Shown here piece after piece: positions 7,724 through 14,200 of a DNA stretch of 21,409 bases. The stretch is taken from the NCBI GenBank assembly GCA_017396865.1, contig JAFQKO010000050.1, positions 1-21,409 on the forward strand. The letters run 5' to 3'. The translations under genes were made by a program, and so were the position numbers. The stretch is from Clostridia bacterium. Lineage in GTDB: Bacteria > Bacillota_A > Clostridia > Oscillospirales > QAKW01. The first letter of the stretch is position 1, and each line of letters begins with the position of its first letter. The notes below the pieces were generated by a model. The model made no database searches and was not told where the DNA came from. It saw only the letters and a list, made by a program, of their open reading frames with translations.

Positions 7724-9031
7724 TTACTTATCGAGATAATACTCCACGGTATACGGCGCTTCCTCCGCAGGCTGAATCCGATAAAGGCGCAGCTCACCGG
7801 GCTCCAGCCGCAAGGGCAAAATCACAACGTCCTCATACTGCAGATGCTGCTCACCGTCCTCCTTGCTGACCTCGTAAACGTGGGAGGCCGCCTTCAGATC
7901 CAAGCGGATATGGGCATCCTTTTCATAATCACGGTTGAGCACCATCAGGTATTGATTACCGTAAGCATCCTTGTGCTCGGAAACCGAAATACGCGGCAGC
8001 AAAGCACCCTGCAGCAGCTCGCTCTCCTCCATGGAGGTGCGCAAGCCCTCCATGTTGGGCTCATCGGGCAGCAAAGACTCGTCGTGGATGACCCGCAGGC
8101 ACTCCAGCGCCATCAGGGTATTGCCCAGCATATGCAGCTCACGGTTCAGCTTCTTTTGCTCCTCGAAAAATGCGCCGGGGCCGCCGGTGGCGGGATCGAC
8201 GTAGCCATCGAACTCGGAATAGCACTCGGCCGCCTTAATGCCGTGCAGAACGCCTGCATAGGCCATCATGCGGGTCATGGCAAAATGATAATGATAATAG
8301 ATCTTATGGAAATGGAAGCGATGATCCTGATACCAGAACCAGAACGGAATATTTCGTTTTTGAGCGGCACGGCGCACCAGCTCCAGATTACTCCACATAT
8401 TGGAATTATCGAGCTGCTTTTCGGGATCATAGTCGGAGCGGCCGATGGGATAATAATCGAAGGACATTTCGGCGGGATCAATGACATCAAGGAATTGCTC
8501 GATATACTTTTTATAGTCGTCAAAGCTCTCGAAAAATCGGCTGTATTCGGGGTTGGCCACGGTATAGGGCAGTATCTCGGGATAATGCTGCTCGCAATAC
8601 TCGATCATGCGATGGGTCTCCTCCAGATGCTCCTCCAGCTTGGGCTCATCCCACACACAAAAGCTTTTAACGCACTTCCACTTGGAAAGGTCACGGAGCG
8701 CACCCTCATAATCGTTGGTCTCGCAAAAGATGTTCTTATCGCCCATGCCGCCGAAGCGCTGAAGGTCCTGAAACTGCACGTCAACGCCCAGGTCCTCCGC
8801 CGCACGCACGATATCCATTGCCATTCTGGGATCGGCCCAAAGGCAGCCGATCAGGTTGAAGCCTGCGTCGATGGCGGTCTGCACGGCGCGGCGGGTCTTC
8901 AGATAGGTATGCTCACTTTTGGGCGGCATCCCCATCTTGGTGGGGCTTGCCAGGCTGATAATAAATCGGTCCTGCTTCCAAACGCGGTTGGGGTTTCCGA
9001 TGGGATGGCGGGCAAGTAACTTATGTTCCAT
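7724..9031 (-). CDS. Cytoplasmic TIM-barrel glycosidase-like protein
   Basis: 435-residue protein, no signal peptide. Strand-like segments recur as in a (beta/alpha)8 barrel: FIISLA (23-28), FNLIGCLW (58-65), VDVQFQDL (83-90), VKSFCVWDEP (121-130), ILPYTVAN (153-160), EMSFDYYPI (188-196), IPFWFWYQD (228-236), GIKAAECYSE (264-273). A C-terminal beta-sandwich-like part runs from about 340 to 420. Asp128-Glu129-Pro130 sits where clan GH-A enzymes carry their acid/base Asn-Glu, so Glu129 is a candidate catalytic residue. The seventh strand, where the GH-A nucleophile Glu lies, ends in Tyr-Gln-Asp instead. An aromatic and His-rich stretch (237-250) follows. No family is assigned; a glycoside hydrolase-related enzyme for an intracellular oligosaccharide is the best guess. 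Start ATG at 9029-9031 with AAAGGAAA upstream; terminators flank the upstream side only. Confidence 0.75.
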   Translation of the reverse strand: MEHKLLARHPIGNPNRVWKQDRFIISLASPTKMGMPPKSEHTYLKTRRAVQTAIDAGFNLIGCLWADPRMAMDIVRAAEDLGVDVQFQDLQRFGGMGDKNIFCETNDYEGALRDLSKWKCVKSFCVWDEPKLEEHLEETHRMIEYCEQHYPEILPYTVANPEYSRFFESFDDYKKYIEQFLDVIDPAEMSFDYYPIGRSDYDPEKQLDNSNMWSNLELVRRAAQKRNIPFWFWYQDHRFHFHKIYYHYHFAMTRMMAYAGVLHGIKAAECYSEFDGYVDPATGGPGAFFEEQKKLNRELHMLGNTLMALECLRVIHDESLLPDEPNMEGLRTSMEESELLQGALLPRISVSEHKDAYGNQYLMVLNRDYEKDAHIRLDLKAASHVYEVSKEDGEQHLQYEDVVILPLRLEPGELRLYRIQPAEEAPYTVEYYLDK

Positions 9032-9050
9032 GATTCGTTTCCTTTCTTTG

Positions 9051-9085
9051 AAAAAATGCGGCTTTACGTGTGGTAAAGCCGCATT
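9051..9085 (-). terminator. Terminator after the second Gfo/Idh/MocA gene
   Basis: Perfect 13-base arms (9055-9067 and 9073-9085) with a five-base loop. The minus strand continues into TTTTTTC, a proper U tract. It lies between the dehydrogenase stop (9094) and the glycosidase-like start (9031), so the latter needs readthrough or its own promoter in the remaining short space; none is obvious. Confidence 0.88.
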
Positions 9086-9093
9086 GATTTTGG

Positions 9094-10161
9094 TTAGATT
9101 CTTTCTTTAACAACGATGCCTTCTTTAGAGGACTTAAATGCGGCTTCCATGATCTTCATCGAGCGACGCAGCTCATTGGGCTGAACCGCAACCTTAGAAT
9201 AATCACCGGTCTCCATGCCGTCGCAGAGCATCTCATGGAGCATATAGTTGGTTCTCTTCTCGGCAATGTCGATATGCATGCTCTCGGTAGAATCCTTGGG
9301 GCGGGCTGCCATGGTGCGGGTGGGGCCTGCAGCGGTAAAGACAACCGCATTCTCCCAATCCATCTCCACGTCCAACGCACGAACGATATCCGCGCCGCTG
9401 CCCCAATCGGCGATCTTCAAAGTACCTGCGTCGCCGTTGATGTACCAACGAGGCTGATCGATCAAATGGAAGGTGCCGACCTCGACCAGTGCATTGGTGC
9501 CGTTTTCAAACTTCATCATCATCTTGAAGTTATCATCCACGTCGTCGATCTCCCGATACTTGACGTTCAGCACCTGAGCATAAACCTCAACAACGGGGCT
9601 GTCGATCAGCATCAAAAGCTGGTCGATGAGGTGAACGCCCCAGTCCAGCATCATGCCGCCGCCCGCAACCTTGGTGCAGCGCCAGTCGCCGGGGATGCCG
9701 CGGGCACCAACGACCTTGGATTCAATATAGAAGGGCTTACCGATGGTACCCTTTTCATATACGTCCTTCACGATGAGATAGTCTCTGTCCCAACGTCTGT
9801 TTTGATGAACGGTGAAGATCTTGCCTTCCTCTTTAGCAACCGCCAGAACCTCTTCCAGTTCCTCGGAGTTCATCATAACCGGCTTTTCACACAATACGTG
9901 CTTACCTGCCCGCAAAGCCTGAATGGCATAGGGCTTATGAAAATTATTGGGGGTGGTGATCAGCACCAGATCGATCTCGGGATCGTTGATCAATGCCTCG
10001 GCAGTATCATACCAAAGCAGACCGGCCTCCTCTACCTTTTCTTTCTTTTCAGGCTTGATATCATAGGCACCCTTAACCTCCATGCGAGAAATCTTTTCCC
10101 GCACCAGCTTGGTATGGAAATTGCCCATGCCACCAAAGCCGATAACACCCATCTTAAACAT
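9094..10161 (-). CDS. Gfo/Idh/MocA family oxidoreductase
   Basis: NAD(P)-dependent dehydrogenase of the sugar/inositol oxidoreductase family, cytoplasmic. From ATG at 10159-10161 it has 355 residues, the usual family length. The Rossmann GFGGMG is at 8-13 and the cofactor-site EKPV at 92-95. The catalytic-region motif DWGVHLID follows GGGMM about 90 residues further on. This start was chosen because a consensus GGAGGT lies 9 bases upstream; the frame is open up to a GTG at 10201-10203, but that start would put the ribosome binding site inside the gene. It is divergent from the PHP-domain gene and has its own promoter and terminator. The substrate cannot be told from sequence; the neighbouring glycosidase-like gene suggests a sugar. 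Confidence 0.92.
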   Translation of the reverse strand: MFKMGVIGFGGMGNFHTKLVREKISRMEVKGAYDIKPEKKEKVEEAGLLWYDTAEALINDPEIDLVLITTPNNFHKPYAIQALRAGKHVLCEKPVMMNSEELEEVLAVAKEEGKIFTVHQNRRWDRDYLIVKDVYEKGTIGKPFYIESKVVGARGIPGDWRCTKVAGGGMMLDWGVHLIDQLLMLIDSPVVEVYAQVLNVKYREIDDVDDNFKMMMKFENGTNALVEVGTFHLIDQPRWYINGDAGTLKIADWGSGADIVRALDVEMDWENAVVFTAAGPTRTMAARPKDSTESMHIDIAEKRTNYMLHEMLCDGMETGDYSKVAVQPNELRRSMKIMEAAFKSSKEGIVVKERI

Positions 10162-10190
10162 AAGAATCATACCTCCGTTCAATGAGTCGC

Positions 10191-10203
10191 GTGGTAATAC
10201 CAC
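10191..10203. promoter_or_regulatory. 13-base palindrome in the dehydrogenase leader, candidate operator
   Basis: GTGGTAATACCAC is a perfect palindrome around a central A. It falls between the predicted transcription start (about 10213) and the ribosome binding site of the dehydrogenase gene on the minus strand, a normal place for a repressor roadblock. No regulator gene is adjacent, so the cognate protein is unknown. Confidence 0.4.
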
Positions 10204-10219
10204 TTTTCATACTGACCAC

Positions 10220-10248
10220 ATTTTACCCCTTTTACCGTAAAAAAGCAA
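10220..10248 (-). promoter_or_regulatory. Sigma-A promoter of the second Gfo/Idh/MocA gene
   Basis: On the minus strand, TTGCTT (10243-10248), 17-base spacer, TAAAAT (10220-10225), about 59 bases before the start codon. Both boxes match consensus at most positions and the spacing is optimal. Confidence 0.7.
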
Positions 10249-10281
10249 GACTAAAACGGCAAAAAGTGTGAAAAAATCGGC

Positions 10282-10310
10282 TTGATTTTAAAGTATACAG
10301 GTATTATAAT
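10282..10310 (+). promoter_or_regulatory. Sigma-A promoter of the PHP-domain gene
   Basis: TTGATT (10282-10287), exactly 17 bases, TATAAT (10305-10310), 27 bases before the start codon. This is one of the strongest promoter matches in the window. Back to back with the minus-strand promoter at 10220-10248. Confidence 0.8.
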
Positions 10311-10337
10311 AAAATCATCAAAAGGAGTTGTAGCTTT

Positions 10338-11219
10338 ATGATCGATTTACATTGTCATTCCACCTGCTCCGACGGCAGCTTAGAGCCGATCGAGCTGCTC
10401 CGAAAGGCCGAGCAACTGGGGCTGACCTATTTTTCCATCAGCGACCATAATAATGCCCGCGCCTATGAGGCGATCGCTGATCCTGCAGTTCGCTCAATCT
10501 TCTCCGGAAAAATAGTTCGCGGCATCGAGCTGACCACCTATCTGGACGGGCAGATGATCGAGATCCTCGGCTACGGCATCGACCCCAAAAAATTAGAGCC
10601 GACCATCCAAAAGATTCGCGAGCGGGGCTCCTCCCAACGGTTGATGGAGCTTTTATATAAAGAGTATCGGGCGCGGGGCGTCTATCTCCCCTTCCCCATG
10701 GAGGGATATGACCCCAAGGTCTACTTAAATCCCCGCCGCTACGTCTTCAAGCAGTTGGTGGACTTTCCTCAAAATCACCGCTTTTTCTTAGATTTCGAGG
10801 CCCATACCGACACACCTCTGACCTACTATCGACAAGAGCTCTACAACGAAAAAAGCCCCTTATACATCGACTGCTCCTGCCTTTACGTTTCCGCCCCCGA
10901 GATCATCGACGCCATCCATCAGGCGGGTGGGCTTGCTTTTATGGCTCATAGCTTTTGCTATACCGACGCCATCCACGGCCACCTCGATGAGATCACCGAC
11001 CGCCTTCCCCTCGACGGGCTGGAATGCTGCTATTCCTCCTTCACGGCGGAGCAGACCGAATCCATCATCGCCCTTTGCAAGCGCAAGGGACTCCTGATGA
11101 GCGGCGGCAGCGATTTCCACGGCAAGCTGCGCCCCGCCATCGAGCTGGGCATCGGAACGGGCAATCTTAACATTCCCGACAGCCTCGTTGCCGATTGGAT
11201 CGAGCCCTATACCTTTTAA
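10338..11219 (+). CDS. PHP-domain metal-dependent phosphoesterase
   Basis: Cytoplasmic metallo-phosphoesterase of the polymerase-and-histidinol-phosphatase (PHP) family, 293 residues. Related small proteins hydrolyse nucleotide 3'-phosphates, 3',5'-bisphosphates or short RNAs. The metal-ligand set is complete: DLHCHS with His5 and His7, Asp12, DH at 36-37, Glu64 (GIEL), His204 (MAHS) and SDFHG with Asp259 and His261. The segment between about 95 and 185 is an insertion-like cap region with no motif I can name. Start ATG at 10338 with AAGGAG 10 bases upstream. A single-gene unit with a strong promoter and a bidirectional terminator. The substrate is not determined. Confidence 0.92.
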   Translation: MIDLHCHSTCSDGSLEPIELLRKAEQLGLTYFSISDHNNARAYEAIADPAVRSIFSGKIVRGIELTTYLDGQMIEILGYGIDPKKLEPTIQKIRERGSSQRLMELLYKEYRARGVYLPFPMEGYDPKVYLNPRRYVFKQLVDFPQNHRFFLDFEAHTDTPLTYYRQELYNEKSPLYIDCSCLYVSAPEIIDAIHQAGGLAFMAHSFCYTDAIHGHLDEITDRLPLDGLECCYSSFTAEQTESIIALCKRKGLLMSGGSDFHGKLRPAIELGIGTGNLNIPDSLVADWIEPYTF

Positions 11220-11224
11220 ATATC

Positions 11225-11262
11225 AAAAAAACGGTTGCGCCGTATGGCGCAACCGTTTTTTT
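11225..11262. terminator. Strong bidirectional terminator
   Basis: Ten-base GC-rich stem (11232-11241 with 11246-11255) with a GTAT loop, flanked by seven A on one side and seven T on the other. It ends the PHP gene on the plus strand and the tetra-esterase gene on the minus strand. Confidence 0.95.
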
Positions 11263-11264
11263 AT

Positions 11265-14200
11265 TTATGCGGTAAGCAATTTCAAAAGCTTCAGCGCATC
11301 AGACAAGGAGACCTTGCCGTCGCCGTTAATGTCGGCAAGCTCGGCATCAAGCTCTGCATCGCCGTTGATCCCGCTCAGCAAGAAAACCACATCCGCACTG
11401 TCGGCCGTGTCATCCAGATTGATATCGAATCGTTTTAACTCAACCAGCCGTGCTTCGGCCGCCTCCAGAATATCTAAATTTTTAACCAAAGCCTTGGCTT
11501 CGTCGGATAGCCCGTCATAAGCGATGCGAGCCGCTTCAATCGCTTCCTTAGAGTTCAAAGCGACCTTGCCGATGGCGTTAATCATGGCATCTACAGCTTC
11601 CGCCTCTTCAACCGAAAGCTCCGCAAAGGTCTCATCCATCCATGCAATCAGTTTATCCACATTCTTTTCGTCCAAAAATTTCTTGGTTGCGTGGTTGATA
11701 CCGGGATAAAGATCCAACTTTGCGTTATCCTGACCGGCTTCTTTAATTAGGTCATACAGTTGGATAGAATCCTGATATTCGACCTCATTATCAGCCAGAC
11801 CGTGCTGCAGATAGAAAGGACAAATGTCCTCCGTAATATGCGCCACAGGGGACGCAGCCAAACAACCATTGTAGTTGTCAGCCGCACCGTAGCCCAGCAG
11901 AGTGGGCGCATACTGTTGATTGCGATCAGTTGTCAGATCGGTGATAGGATACAATGCCACGCATGCTTGAACGGCAGAGGAATAATCAGCATTGCCCATG
12001 GTCAGATCTTCATAAGCAAGATCATTGGAGGTGGCGGCAACAAAGCTTGCCAGATGGCCGCCTGCCGATTCGCCCCAGATCGCAAAACGATCAGCATCCA
12101 GATTATAGGTCTCGGCATTGGCGCGAAGATAACGGATAGCCGCCTTGATGTCGTAGATGGGAGCGGGATACTTGGCTTCGCCACCGCAACGGTAGTCCAC
12201 AAATACAACGGCATAGCCGTCCTCCAGCGCTTGGATGGGGCCGCGGGCGGTATACAAAACAGTACCGTTGGAACTGTTGCCCCCACTGAAGCCGCCGCCG
12301 TGAATAAAGATGATCGTCTTGAAGGGGCCTTCCCCATCAGGCGTAACGATATGCAACTTTTGCGTATCAGACAGACTCGCATACTGCAAATTCAGCGTAG
12401 CATTCGCATAAGTACTCAAGTCCAGCCGGGAATATGCGCGGTAATTATCGCCGTTTGTCAAAGGAACATGGGGTTCAAATCGCTTTTGCAGAAAAGCAAT
12501 GATATTGGTAATGGAATCGGTTCCGTTCCAGATCGTTGGATCGGCATGGGGTGCGTCTGCAGGATAATAGGTATCCACCAACTCGGGATCAATTACCGCC
12601 TTCAGCGCTTCTTCCAGATCGGAACTGTGATAGGGCTCCACCAAGCTATCGTTCTGTCCATGTGCCAAATAAACGGGAACAGAATCCTCACTCACATAAG
12701 TGATGGGAGAAGCGGCCAGCGCCTGCTCCTCGGTCCAATCGGCGCCCAGCAGCTTTTCAATGGGATCGCCGACAGAATCATATAAACTCGAGCGGGAATC
12801 CCACTTGGTCAGATCGGAGATACAGTAGTTGGATACCACCGCCATCACTTCAGAGGAATAGGTTGCGTTACCCATAGACAGGTCTTCAAATTCAGCCACA
12901 CCGTTCGTCAGCGCCGTCATAAGTGCCAGATGACCGCCCGCAGAAGCACCAAATACTGCAATGCGGCTTGCATCAAGGCCGTATTCATCGGCACGGGCGC
13001 GAATATAGCGAATCGCCGCCTTGCAATCATAGATCTGCGCAGGCCATTGTGCTTCAGAAGCATACCGGTAGTTGGCGCAGACCACAGCATACCCCTTTTC
13101 CACGATGGCATCCAGGATCCCCTGCGCTTCGGGCGCAGTTGCCTTATCGCCGGTAAGCCATGCACCGCCATGGTAGTAGACCACCACAGGGAAGGGACCC
13201 TCACCATCGGGCAGGTGGATATCCAGCTTCTGTCGTTCAGACTGATCGGCATAGGCAAGATCAAGAAAATCGCGTGGCTCTTCTTCAGGAAGCTTCGAAG
13301 CATCACGGAGGTATACCTCCATTTCGGCCAGCTGTACATAAGCAGAGCTTTCACCGGAAGCTGCACCGGAAACCCCATTGACCACCAAACGGATCAAAAC
13401 CGCATCGACTGTATCGAAGCTATAACTGTATGCCTCGGTTGGAGAAGCACAACTTCCGTTGGTGATGGTATCAATAGTAATAAAGTCGGCATCGGTTGTA
13501 CCGCCGGTGCTGTATTGAATGGAAAAATCGGTAGGAAAGTTGGCGGCGCGACCGTCGGCAGTGGCAACATCGTTTCTGGGATACAGAACAATTTGGTTGA
13601 CGGCAGACAGTTCACCCAGATTAACAGCAACCACAACTCCGCTTGCATTTTTATTAGAGGAGTACCCATAGTTGCCTGCTGAAACGTCAGACTGAGTTAT
13701 ACCGTCGGTCAGATAGTCAATCTTGAAAAACTGGGCAAGACCAACATCGGAATTGGTCAAGGCAGTTTTGCCCAAAGCCAGATTTACATTATAATCCACA
13801 ACGGGGATATCCCAGTTGCTACTGTCAATATAGTTGAAATCATCTCTAAAAAGGAGCTTTCCGTTTTGAGTGACTTTGATATAATCCACCTTACCGGCCT
13901 CTTTTTTAGAGAAGCGCAAGCCCAAAGGACCCGCAGAGAAGTCAGTCGGCATCGTATCGGTAGAGATCAATTCTTCGTTGATATACGTTTTAACCGTAGA
14001 ACCGACGATCTCGATTTTTAAATCTACCATGGCACCCGTTGCCACATTAGCATTGGCGACCTTATTGATGGAAGATGCTGACCAACTGCCGGGCTGATGA
14101 ATCCAGACACCGACAGGATTGACCAATGCCATACACCACAGAGCAGGATTAGGAGATCCGTTACCCACCAAAAGACCCAACGCCTGATAATCAACGCAAG

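Noticed and set aside
10162..10203. Longer dehydrogenase start at GTG (10201-10203)
   Set aside because: The consensus GGAGGT lies inside this extension, 9 bases before the ATG at 10159-10161, and family proteins start close to the Rossmann motif.
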